DNA of 64,000 nt from Apostichopus japonicus (lineage: Eukaryota > Echinodermata > Holothuroidea > Aspidochirotida > Stichopodidae). The DNA lies in assembly GCF_037975245.1 (NCBI RefSeq), contig NC_092568.1, positions 21,478,501 through 21,542,500 on the forward strand. Direction: 5' to 3'. The notes under the pieces are model-generated. The model ran no database searches and had not been told where the DNA came from. It saw only the letters and a program-made list of their open reading frames with translations. This document shows positions 45,506 to 56,882 of the stretch, piece by piece. The translations under genes and the position numbers were made by a program. Position 1 is the first letter of the stretch. Every line of letters starts with the position of its first letter.

Positions 45506-48200
45506 AGGAAACTGGCATGAAAATATGTCTGAGAAATACCACTGAAGTATGAATAAGCCTTCACATGAATGATACGCTTTGAAAATTTCTAAGAAAATAA
45601 TCAAATTAAAAGCTGTTCATGAGTGATCTGTCCTTCACGCTCAGATCACACATTCATCTCATAACATGTTTTTTTCTTCTTCTTCTTCTTCTTTTATGTA
45701 TGTACACCCCTGAATTTGATTACTTACATAACATGTTGAGTAGAGTATATATACACAGTTTGAGCTGAAGCATGAAACACAATTTGCAAGGATTTATAGC
45801 CAGGATCTTTATTGGTATTTTATTAAAAAACGTCCCATTGCTAAAAACCTGATATTGTGGTCGCCAGCATGCAGTGACTCCATCCACACAATTTATAAGT
45901 GTTAAACGTTTAAATCAAGAATAATGCATCGCGTAGCAAACACAGCGTTTGGATCAATATTTAAATACAAACAAAATAACAACCGTGACTCACGAAACAG
46001 ACATTGAAGGAAAAAGAAGTCGCAGATTTTAATAATTATCAAACATAGCTTTGTAATAAAATTATGATGAAAAAAGATTAAATAAAACTTCACACGGCTA
46101 TGTCAAAAGGACTATTTATATACACAAAGACATCGTTGAGGCGCGCATCTTGGATTTTCTCATTGCAGAGTTTGAGTATCAATGTCAAAGCTTTCCATAT
46201 CTTATTTCTGGGAGTTAAACGCAGAGAACAGACTTAAAAATGTCCACATCATCACAATAAAAGGATACAAGGCTACACAGGGCGAGAATCTTACACATTA
46301 GAGAAATGTCAAGGGCAATATTATTCGCAGTAGATGGCAGTTTGCAGATGTCGAGAAAACATGATGAACAGAAAAGAAGAGAAGTGGGGGGGGGGGGATA
46401 AAACAAAACAAAAACAGAAAAGGAAATAAAAATAGGGCCTGAAATGTCATTTTGTCAAAAAGACGGCAAACGAAATACAACGGTGATGAAACCGATAGAG
46501 AATATGAAAGTTAAGTTGTTACGTTTGAAGTCTTTGAACTTTCAAGATGAATGAAATCTATTCTAATTTCCTATTCCTATTTTGGTTATAAAATAATGTG
46601 GTTTTTGAAGATTACACTGCATTCGTCCAATGATCCACAACTTCTCTGTCGTATATCCAGAGGAATTTGGCGATGGATATCTGCAAATAGGAAGTGTGTT
46701 CTTTTCTTCATGGAAATGCTTTTTCTAAACGGATATGCCCTTAAATATATGCCTAAATGTGATAACCAACTGCTGTATTTTCATGATGTGATGAATTATG
46801 CATAAGTTATTATGTGGGCAGATCATGTTTATGTGACAACAATAACCTCGGCTTTCCAATCCGACTTTCATTTTTAATTCCACAGATCTAGTTTAAATCA
46901 ATAACATGTCTCCAGTCTATTGAGTATAGAAATAAGTATGCAGATTTATGAATCACACTTACTACACCAAACACACGTAAGAATTTAAAACAGTTTTAGC
47001 GTCGACCCAAAAGTGACACACTGCATATGATAGTGACCGATGAATGACCAGAGAGAGCAAACATACAAATTCACAGAGAAAAACAAAATTGGTCCCCTTA
47101 GTGACACAGCTGGAAAGAAGTTTCTAGTCAGTACTGATGACTGGCAGTAAAATCAATTTACAAGAGCGATGACCCTTTCCAGTTAGGCAAGTCAAGCATT
47201 CCACTAATAGGGTATCTTCATTTCAGGTTAAACAAATTATAGATAGTTAATAACTCTCTAGGGTGCCTAGGGTGGTATATATGTCTATATATATATATAT
47301 ATGGTGTACTACACCACTAAGTACGATGACTAAAGTTTATCTACCCCTATGACTTTGGATTAATTCACTCCGTGCATCATCAGTGACTCACGCTTCATCA
47401 TTTCAAACTATTACCACCGGTCACAAATTAAAGAGAATTTTTTTACTCATGTAGATAAATAACATGCTCTGTCTTTAACTAACACAATAGAGTCCATTCT
47501 CATCTAGGGAGAAATGAAGAAAGAAAAGAAAGGAAGGTAGAAATGGAAGCAAGTCCATGACACATGTGCAGAATCGGCTTTATTGATTCCGTGAGAGCAT
47601 TGTTGTAATTGCTTGCTTTCATTAGTTTGCATGCGACAAACTGAAATTGTGAGGGAACGGTAAAAGGGGAAAGAGAGAGAAGAAAAAAAAATCAGATAAT
47701 ATTGATCATGCAGCCAAACGTGATCATTAAGGTTCATTGAGCTTTCAAACATCATCATGTTAAGAGAAAAGTATCTGAAATGTACAAATGTTGAAATAAC
47801 TATAGCCTGGCCAAAGTTGCCGTGGCCTAAGTCTATTAAAACTTTAGTGTATATATAGGCATCATATAGGCATCATTTGAAATGGTTCACAATCGTCTGC
47901 CAATTTACTGTTTTTAAACAAACGTTAAAAAATACAAAGCTTCCTCTTGCTACTTATGAAAGTAAATAAAATGAGAGAGTAAATTAAAAGTTAATTTTGA
48001 CGGGAAAAAATGAGTTTATAACCGGTTACTTAGCTCTTTTTCTTTCTCTTATAATATGTCAAATAAAGTAGACACGTTTCAGCTTTGGTTGTATAATTAA
48101 ACCGCGATCGCTAATCGTTTGGCCTCAACATTGACCAGCCATGTTTGTCTGTCTAGTCACGTATTAGCTGTCACCTTAAGGCCATAACTTCTCATCATGC
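45506..48200. other. AT-rich stretch, no gene recognised
   Basis: A CTT microsatellite lies at 45674-45694, a G12 run at 46386-46397 and a TA run at 47285-47302. Open frames are all under 90 codons without support. Confidence 0.5.
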
Positions 48201-48760
48201 AGGCTAGGACATGGAGTGCTAGCGATTCTATATAATCTAGGCTAGGACATGGAGAGTTAAGCATTTCTATATATTCTAGGCTAGGACATGGAGTGCTAAG
48301 CATTTCTATATAATCTAGGCTAGGACATGGAGTGCTAAGCATTTCTATATATTCTAGGCTAGGACATGGAGAGTTAAGCATTTATATATATTCTAGGCTA
48401 GGACATGGAGAGTTAAGCATTTCTATATATTCTAGGCTAGGACATGGAGTGCTAAGCATTTCTATATATTCTAGGCTAGGACATGGAGTGCTAAGCATTT
48501 CTATATATTCTAGGCTAGGACATGGAGTGCTAAGCATTTCTGTATATTCTAGGCTAGGACATGGAGAGTTAAGCATTTCTATATATTCTAGGCTAGGACA
48601 TGGAGAGTTAAGCATTTCTATATATTCTAGGCTAGGACATGGAGTGCTAAGCATTTCTATATATTCTAGGCTAGGACATGGAGTGCTAAGCATTTCTATA
48701 TATTCTAGGCTAGGACATGGAGAGTTAAGCATTTCTATATATTCAAGGCTAGGATATGGC
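48201..48760 (+). repeat. 39-bp minisatellite, about fourteen copies, two variants
   Basis: The unit is AGGCTAGGACATGGAG followed by either TGCTAAGC or AGTTAAGC and then ATTTCTATATATTCT. Call the first form T and the second A: the order from left to right is T A T T A A T T T A A T T A. Since 39 bases are 13 codons, the array is open in a frame on each strand (147 codons plus, 126 minus), encoding a 13-residue peptide repeat. I see no signal that either is translated. Confidence 0.97.
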
Positions 48761-49484
48761 ATATCAATTCCCTAGCGCTCTTCCTCCACAACAGTTACTA
48801 CCCACACCCCCCGTTGACTTACTGTTAGGCCATGTTTTTCTTCACCGATAACAGTTCTTTCCTCATTTCATTACACTTTGTCTAAAACATCTTTAGAAAG
48901 GTGGAATAAATCTCTTCATATCTCTGTTGTTTTCTAGTTTCTATTTAGCATGGCACAATCGGACTTTGGGGGTTAAAAATGTAGAAATACGTAACATTTG
49001 AAAACCAAAAGTCACACGTAAAACACACATGGCAACATGTAGCGTCGTCTGGCTTTTGAAACTCCCATTTTTGAAAGTTCAATTGTGTCTCTATAACACT
49101 GGCCCTCCTCTTTGTCTAAAATTGAATATGCATTACAAATGAGTGACAGATTCTGTACATATAAAAATTATTGTGATTGGTTAAAGTTTTCAATCGGACC
49201 TAGAGGTAACAAATGAGAGTCTTCGTTAGAAAATAACAACCTTCTTGCCCAACCTCGAGAGACGCTATTGTAGACGCCCGCGTGGTAGCGCCTAGTATAG
49301 GGGACTGTAACTACGCACTTTTCAATCGTTTGTGTGTAATTGTATTGAATTTTGTTGCTGTACCGTTTAGAACTCAAAATCAGTTTAAAAGCACATTAAT
49401 TGGTAGTTTTACCCACCCAAATTCCCATATACATTGAGAATGCAATAGTTTGCGTCACAGCAATATAAAAAAACCTGCAACAGA
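48761..49484. other. Spacer between minisatellite and small ORF
   Basis: A GC-raised patch lies at about 49240-49320; the 69-codon minus frame there (49168-49377) has no recognised domain. Confidence 0.45.
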
Positions 49485-49622
49485 ATGGATCAGTCCAATC
49501 TTCCTGACCGCGTTGATCCACAGCGCTCACGTTTGGGAGCGATGAGTCCCACTTTATCCTTCAAAGAGCTTATATTGCAGTACCTTTTAGTGTCGTTTTT
49601 GGGGGTGAAGGAATTGATATGA
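49485..49622 (+). CDS. Candidate 45-aa small protein or first exon
   Basis: ATG at 49485 has A at -3 and G at +4, a favourable start context, just after a CAACAG that could be an acceptor. The frame reads MDQSNLPDRVDPQRSRLGAM, then SPTLSFKELILQYLLVSFLG and VKELI with a TGA at 49620-49622. The N-terminal half is charged and the C-terminal half is a hydrophobic helix-like stretch. Composition is raised against the flanks. The minus strand is open as well. The stop overlaps the start of a small minisatellite array. Family not recognised. Confidence 0.25.
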   Translation: MDQSNLPDRVDPQRSRLGAMSPTLSFKELILQYLLVSFLGVKELI

Positions 49623-49715
49623 GAGCTAAGCATTTCTATATATTCTAAGATAGAACATGGAGAGTGAAGCATTTCTATATATTCTAGGCTATAGGACAAG
49701 GAGAGCTAAGCTTTT
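49620..49715 (+). repeat. Small daughter array of the 39-bp minisatellite
   Basis: About two and a half units of GAGAGCTAAGCATTTCTATA-type sequence, more diverged (TAAGATAGAACATGGAGAGT, GGCTATAGGACAAGG), about 860 bp from the main array and in the same orientation. Confidence 0.85.
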
Positions 49716-50675
49716 CTACAGGACGTTAATATACTATAATTTCGCTAAACTTTGATATCTGTCAAGATGCGAATTTTAAATAATTTTTTTAAGGTAGTTT
49801 GTCATTTTGTGGTGACTGCATACACTACACATAGTGGTATAGCATCAAAAATCAATCACACATATAAGGCTAGACGAGGTATATGAGAAAAAAAATCTGC
49901 TAATAAATTTACATTGCTCTTATTTCCTCTTTCCCCAATAAATGGAATGAGGCATATTTTGGAAAGGTTGACAGCAAAAGAAGAACATTCAGAACTTTAA
50001 ACATGAAATTAAAAAATTGTAAGTACCAAACAGCTGGGAGCAGCTAACATGTTTAATAAGTTAATATATCTCTTACACAGAGTCATCCCAATATTGTGTG
50101 TATACCAAACGATTTGGTGAAAAAAATGATAATAATAATTAAAAAAAGGGGGGGGGGGGGTCTTTGTACTGGAACTGCATGTATTATGAATACAGAGCTG
50201 CTAGCTACTTCAACTTCTGTGAAATCAATCATCATAAAAAGAGGTTTATCTATCTATAAACCTGGAACGCCTTTTGTCGTAACCTACAAAAGAATCCGTT
50301 CAGAGAACGAAGGAAGAAAAGGTTCCGTGTTATCCAATTATGGTTTATTGTATCAAGAGTACTATAGATGTAGTCATTTAAATTGGCAACAATAAATATG
50401 TCTGATAGAGTAGTACTCTTCTAAGAAAAAGATTTTTTAAAGTAAATAGCAAATTTGAAAAATTAGGCGTTACACCAGATGCTTGCTTTTTGTGATAATA
50501 TTGCAGTCGTCAAACCACCGTCATCGCTCTTCAAATGACGGAATGACAGACATAATAACAATCAAACGGAATTAAACCTGATCTCCTGAGTCATAGATTG
50601 TTTGGCTGCTAAAACCGCTAAATGTCATCATGTGAGCCATGGACTCTATAATCCAGTTTTACATGCAGCACTATA
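49716..50675. other. AT-rich stretch with G13 run
   Basis: A G13 homopolymer at 50148-50160 follows a short A run. The 99-codon frame 50096-50395 passes through it and has no domain. Confidence 0.5.
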
Positions 50676-50775
50676 TATATAATATAATATATATATATAT
50701 ATTTTTATATTTATATACATCTATAATGAATATAATATATATATATATAATATAATATATATATATATATATCAT
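50676..50775. repeat. TA/TAATA microsatellite
   Basis: Alternating TA with TAATATAA and TTTTATATTTATA interruptions; two near-identical halves flank the middle. Confidence 0.93.
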
Positions 50776-52418
50776 GGAAATTGTAGTGAGTTGGAAAATA
50801 TATAGGTGTGTCAGAGATATAAATATTATCTATCTATGACTTCAAGCGAAGGATAAGGAAGGCCCTTCATGCTTCTGCATACTCAACTGATAGTAACATT
50901 TTATACAATCGTGACACAGCTGTTTATGGGACAAATCTGTGAGGAACTGGACCAAACGTTGCAATTTGTTGTTTTATATATTCCGTTTCCCACAGCCTTA
51001 CAGCAGTTTGTCATTGTTGTCATAGAACAGTATACTGGCACTCTGTGACCGTTCAGCTACTGCATGGCAGAACTGGACTACTAAAACAACCCCTTATTAA
51101 CAGCCCCTGATAACATGATAGAATTTAAAATACAGGTTTGTGGTATCACAAAAACACAAACAAAATACCAAAGAAATTAAAATAAATAAATTAAATATCT
51201 GCCCTGTACCTTAATTTTCAACAAAGTTTGTTGGTTGAAAAGGAAAGGCTGTTTAATATTTAGCCAAATCAGGCTCCGTCTTTGAAAATATTGGGGATTT
51301 CGGTTTTGAGTAGCAACACTTAAAACAGCCACTGATATTCAGATTCTGTGTTAAAGTGTTGTTGTACACAGAAGCTGTTAGTATACATTTATTTTTGACA
51401 TTAAGATGAATAATACTTATGAGAGAAAATAAAAACCACTTTGCATGGTTCACTTTAATGTATATTAAGGTTGTCTCTCTATGAGTTTTAAGTTGGAAAC
51501 AAATTTTGAATCAATTTCATCAAGACATTGATTATACAATTCTACCTTTCATCAATTTCAGATTTTAATCTTCAAATCTGCATATCGAAATATAATACTT
51601 AAAGGTCGGAAATGTATCGTCAACAACATTTATTTTGAATCAAACGTCATCAAATCCTTGGTAACATTGATTCAATTTTCATATCTTAATCTGGAAATCT
51701 TCATATCAAAATATGATTTGTTAAGGTCAGAACTTCTTGAATAACAGCACACATCAGTTATATACTGTAAAAGGCTTATATTTACAAATAAATAATTAAT
51801 AATACAAGGTTTATGTTAAGTATGGTCATCATCATAAGTCTTTGGTTCCATGACTAATACTTTCTGTTTTAATGTTCTACATTAACATCTGATGGTAGAA
51901 AATTGCACGTGTTCTTTTCTGCTGGCAAACAGCAAAATCCACCAACATTCAGAAGATAAATTAGCGTGAATTTGAGGCCTGAGGTGTCCACATAACGCCC
52001 ATCTACATAAGATGAATAATAACATGGTTTGAGGAATCTACTATCCTTCACAAATACACTAGTATGTTCACCATGACCACTAGCAATAACAACCAACGGT
52101 TTAGATACAAGTGGGCAAAGTATGATCCAGCTGGCAAATTTTCATTGGCTTGTGAATTTTGCAAACCCGTAGTATATGCAGAACAATATGGTGAGGGGGG
52201 AAGGGGGGGGGCGCAATCTGAATAGGTAGTTTGTATTGCCACACAATTAAGCTACTTAAAATATTTCAATATTCACAAAATGGCCAATGCATGTGTAGAA
52301 CTTTGTGATATTTTACTTGACCATGTAATGTGAGATTCCCATTTAATGGGAGTTAAGGACTATCCCCAAAGTGTTGCGGCCGCTGGTGTTGGTACAAAGT
52401 TTCCGTTTTTTAATTTGA
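50776..52418. other. AT-rich stretch, nothing recognised
   Basis: Two related passages at about 51524-51605 and 51650-51730 share ATTTTAATCTTCAAATCT-like and ATATCAAAATATGATT-like words about 120 bp apart, an old duplication. A G-rich patch lies at 52193-52210. Confidence 0.5.
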
Positions 52419-52988
52419 TTAGATCAATCCATTCAATGGCCACCCCTGGTTTAAAGTAACACCAACCACAAACATGTTTGAGAGAGTAAATTTTATCATA
52501 TCAAACAGAAAATATTTAAAGCAACTACATGACTTGTCAACAAACAGAATAGGATGTGTAAAAGTACGAGGGCCTGACATTTCGATCCTAGCAGGATCTT
52601 CTTCAGAGGCTGAATGACAAGTAACAGTAACAGAAGGGACAAATACATACACAGAGCACAGACAGGTTAATGAGTAGGGTGAACACAAAAGAGATATATG
52701 TAAGAGGATAAGACAAGGGGTGGAGAGAAGAAAGAAACCAACAGGGGGAAGAGGAGAGGTAGGAGATAAACTGTAGAGGGACAAAGACAGGGTTAAGGGA
52801 ATAGGACTTGGTACGATACATGCCTGCCTTGCATGACATGCATGATACCCTAAAGGAATACCTACGAAGATGGACGTTTTCATAATATGTTCGACCATCT
52901 TTGAGTTGGAAGTTCCCCAGAATGAATCAAGATAGGTTTTATTGCTTGAAAAATTACCCAAGAATACATGAAGAACAAAAACAGCCAT
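52419..52988 (-). mobile_element. Probable Penelope-like element remnant
   Basis: A 189-codon frame runs on the minus strand. Its middle is leucine/serine/proline-rich, made by C/T-rich simple sequence, and just after it comes the passage SASEEDPARIEMSGPRTFTH, which is produced by a hammerhead-like core described separately. I see no reverse transcriptase or GIY-YIG domain, so only a terminal (pLTR-type) fragment would be present. The assignment rests on the architecture of the hammerhead-like motif and is an inference from what is known of Penelope-like elements. The frame itself is probably not translated. Confidence 0.4.
52572..52610 (-). ncRNA. Hammerhead-ribozyme-like motif with minimal stem III
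   Basis: Read on the minus strand: GCCT, then CTGAAGA (fits the CUGANGA core), one extra A, GATCC-TGCTA-GGATC (perfect 5-bp stem II with a five-base loop), GAAA, TGTC, AGGC. GCCT and AGGC pair as stem I. The GAAA/TGTC junction would give a two-pair stem III without a loop, and cleavage would fall after the C of GTC. Hammerheads with such a tiny stem III are known from Penelope-like elements, where they act as dimers. The extra A before stem II and the U-G pair in stem III may weaken or abolish activity. Confidence 0.5.
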
Positions 52989-55559
52989 GTCATTCTACAA
53001 TAATACACACTAGCCCAACTTTACAAGGAAAGCCAGTATAACCATGACAGCCCTATGATTTTCAAAATGGCTGCTGCTTTAACTAATTACGGACGAAATC
53101 AAGTGCACACGACATTCGGTATAAATGTCTCGGACATTAACAAGAGTTAGTTAGCACACATGCATCCAATTGCGAAAAGAAGTAACCTTAAAATCATGAG
53201 GAAAGGTATTTAAATATTTCTGACGTACCACGTTTCGTGTTTATTTCAAGCTTGACTCACAGTTTTTATTTATTTTTCTATTCCTACTTCTTCCTGCAAT
53301 GCCATGCACATACACACAGATTTGGTAAAGCAACTGCCTGCCTGCCTGGCTGCCTGATCATTTCGGTAAATATTAATTTTCAGCGCCAAGACTGCCAGTA
53401 GCATTGAGTCTCTCCGGCTGCTCAGAGAAGACAATTAGATTTTCCAGGGATTCCCAGGACAAACCGAACAGCTTGTCTCACCGGTATATATCCTACTGTA
53501 CCTTAGGGGTGATTACCAGTACCAGAATTACAGCACATTTTATCAAAAGGATGCAAAAAGTGAAGATGAACAGTTGAGGAATATAAAAAGCTGGAGGATA
53601 ATATTTCGGGCCATGCAGACAAAAACTATGTCAGCTGTTTTCGAGCTGTGGTTTATGTTTATGTTTACAGCTTCAAACATTCTCTCTGTAAAATCGAGCT
53701 GGAGGGGTAATTTTTATCATATATGTATCTTTACTTCCAGCATAAACAGAGTGGGGGGAAAAAGCCATAAAAGGTAAATGAAAAATAACGGTGAAAAGAA
53801 AAAAATATATGATAGATATAAAAGTGGAAAACCATATGGAATAGAATAAATTAAAAATCCAAATTTATTTATGCCTTTAACTTGATGTAATCTTTCAATC
53901 TGGATTATGGGTACTGAATAAAATCTAACAAATATAGTTTTATGTTTTATATACAGTTTATGACAGTTTCAATTGCATGAACATAAAGTTACAGCATTAC
54001 ATATAACATATTGAGCTTAGGACGACTTGAGGTAGGGAGGGGGGAAGGGGATGGAAGGGAATATGGTGGAGATGGTGATAAAGATTTATATATTATTTAT
54101 GGGGAATCCGGCATGTGGTTGACAGATAGTCTGTTGAGTTAAAGCAAGTCTTAATGTAAAAATTATCAATTAGCACTGGAATGATTTTGGGAGGAGGTGG
54201 GAGCTGGGGGATAGAGATAAGAATTTTCATGTACTTTTCATATACTCTCAACTATTTGCTTAATTTTTCATTGTTTTAATGATGCCGAACTTATTTTGTA
54301 TCTCAAAAGTTTGATGTTTACAAAATCCAACTTAAAACTCTTAAGATGGACAGGGTCACTCTGTTCCCTTCTTCAATCAATAATTACTTGAGAGCATTTT
54401 ATGGCAAACTAATTCTTCAAACATCAGGAACAATCCACTGCAAAATCAATTTAAAATTGCTACAATCAAATAACTCAGATTTATGGGAGAGAAATAAAAC
54501 AGTCTAATTTCCTCAATCAAAAACGCTTTTCCCCACTGTATCTCGTAAATCACTAAGATCAAATTCATACCATGATTCCACCAAACTATAAACTAAACCA
54601 TATAAGTTGATACACATTCCAGTTCTCAAAAAGATCTATCTCGAAAAAATTCTGTGAAAAGGTTATATACACTGCGATGAGACTGTCCCACATAGCTTAT
54701 AAGAAGCAAGAGGGGGAAAAAAAATTTACTCCAAAATGATCATCACTTTTATAGTCCTCCTTGCAATAAACTCTGAGATTGTTTCAAAGTTTTGCTGCTA
54801 GCGGGAGATTTGGGGAAATTGGTCGGTAGCGGCCTGGTGAGTGCTATAGTTTCAACATAATCACATTATTGGTTACTGAACTCCTAGAAACAGGTATGTA
54901 CTTTATTGTCCCATTGACGTTTGCCTACAATGCATTAGCAAAATGAATACCTTATAAATTGCATGACCTAGATACAACATATCTGCTGCCAAGTAGATTT
55001 GTTATCTTTGGCAACAATAAAAACATTGGGCAAAACACTCGGGGTACAGAGGCTCGCTACGAGTCTCTGGATACAAGAAGGGGAAAACAACACTGTACGT
55101 CGGTGTATTGATGTTTTTATGGTACGATATTAATTATAGCTCTAAAAATTTATTGAGTACTCTACGGGCACCATACCGCTACGGAATTAAAATTCATAAA
55201 ATTGAAAAATGTTACTTTCACATCAGTCTATTTATTTTACTTGTTAGAAACCCTGAAGCAAACTCTGATACATTCACAAGATGAGTGAGGGGCAAATATA
55301 GATAGTCTAGCCGAAATAGGTTCCATAAAGAGGTTACAAACATCGAAAGGTTATCCGACAGACCGATGGTTCTCGAGACGATTTCATATAAATCCAGCCT
55401 AATGAAATTCAGACTGTAAATGATTAGGACGATACTGCATGGGGGCCTCCTGTGGTAACTCTCAACCCATTAAAATGATATTAATATGTTACATGAATAA
55501 CATCACTTAACATTAGAGAATTCCTTCATGTGACTTAGCTGTACAAACATCATGTAGTA
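52989..55559. other. AT-rich stretch, no gene recognised
   Basis: G-rich patches lie at 54033-54055 and 54188-54212. The 67-codon frame 53574-53777 lacks support. Nothing else was seen. Confidence 0.5.
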
Positions 55560-55965
55560 TGCTACTATTGGTTCTATGCTTCTCTTTGTCTCATGTTACT
55601 CATGGTATTTTATGCTATCATTAGTTTTAATTACTCTTATTCTTATGTTTCTCTCAGCATTATGCTTTTCTTGGTATTAATATTAATCATGTTCTTATGA
55701 TGCTAGTCTTCCTCTTAAGCTACTCTTGGTATGCTACCATTAGTCTTAAGTTAGTCTTATGTTGCTCTCAGCAATATGCTTCTCTTGTGATTAATATTAA
55801 TCATGTTCTTATGATGCTAGTCTTCCTCTTAAGTTACTCTTGGTATGTTACCCTTAGTCTAAAGGTACTCTTATTCTTATGATTCTCTCAGTCTTATGCT
55901 TCTCTTGTGATTTAATCATGTTCTTATGATGCTAGTCTTCCTCTTAAGTTACTCTTGTTATGGTG
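55560..55965 (+). repeat. ~115-bp tandem repeat, about three copies
   Basis: GTTCTTATGATGCTAGTCTT starts at 55691, 55805 and 55920, followed each time by CCTCTTAAG(C/T)TACTCTTG. Related TATGCTTCTC and TTATGTT(G/T)CTCTCAG words before the first clear copy point to an older fourth unit back to about 55560. The 61-codon frame 55697-55882 is a by-product. Confidence 0.9.
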
Positions 55966-56810
55966 ATGCAGTTGATCTTACTACTTTTATGCATAACTGT
56001 TCTGCATTTCATCTTTAAACCCAGCTTTACCTGCACACCTTTTTACTTACTGGTATAGTAATTTAATATTCAACAAGCAAGAGAAATGCTTGTCCTTGGA
56101 TTTTTCCTCTTGATATGAGTCTCTAGTGCAGTTACAATAGTTGATTTCTCCAAAGCAATTCAGTCTCTCATTAACTTAAGTGAAGGTGAACGAGTTATTA
56201 ATGAATAAAATTAATGAGTAAAGTTCCATTCTGTTCTCAACATTTCATCACCAAGATACTTCATGATATTGGTATTTAAATCACATGTAAAATGCAACTT
56301 AAAAGATTTGATACACTTTGAACTATTATTTCATTATTTCAAATAATTGTTGGCTAGTACAGTATGAAATTACTTAGTACATTGATATGGGATTCAATCA
56401 AATACCATTAATACATCAAAATCAATTGAACAATAAAGAAAAACTGTTTTAAATTAAGAAAAACTAAACCAAAGAACTTGCAAAAAAGAGAGTAAAAAAA
56501 GAGATTTCATATATTTTACAACATCCACAAACATCAAATCAACTAAGAGAAACCACCCAAAAATGGCAGCCAATTTTGAAGGTATCCAATGCAACAACGT
56601 CTTATCATATATTCTCAGTATATCCAGCTTGAATTTTGTTTCTTCTTTTAACACAATGAAAAAATAAAAATAGCTCGATTTGCTTTTGTTTTATTTTCCA
56701 GTTTACCGACGATATGAATACATTGACACAGAAAATGATTCTTGAAAAACGAGTGAGAGGCCTCAACATATAGTGTTTGAATTTAAAACACTGCAGCCTT
56801 TGTTTTTCAG
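55966..56810. other. AT-rich stretch, nothing recognised
   Basis: It leads into the acceptor-like CCTTTGTTTTTCAG at 56797-56810. The minus frame 56454-56654 is unsupported. Confidence 0.5.
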
Positions 56811-56882
56811 GTACGTTTGATCCCCATTGGCATGTATGCCAACTGTTGTGGAAGGGAACTGTTTATCCCGGTGCCATGGTAA
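56811..56882 (+). CDS. Candidate terminal exon after a strong acceptor
   Basis: CCTTTGTTTTTCAG ends at 56810. In phase 0 the following bases read VRLIPIGMYANCCGRELFIP then VPW and TAA at 56880-56882. A second frame from the same acceptor stays open for longer (to 56974) with HVCQLLWKGTVYPGAMVTET, and a possible donor, CGAG|GTATGG, lies near 56928. The whole 56811-57010 block is GC-raised. A third frame includes NRDNTLFFFIWEDASRYGDC but has a stop just after the acceptor. I recognise none of these, so the true frame is open. Confidence 0.25.
   Translation, partial: VRLIPIGMYANCCGRELFIPVPW

Noticed and set aside
48332-48775. 147-codon plus frame and 126-codon minus frame
   Set aside because: Both are made by a 39-bp minisatellite whose period is a multiple of three; openness on both strands is expected.
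52419-52988. 189-codon minus frame as a protein gene
   Set aside because: The middle is C/T-rich simple sequence and the frame passes through a hammerhead-like motif; it is more likely a retroelement remnant.
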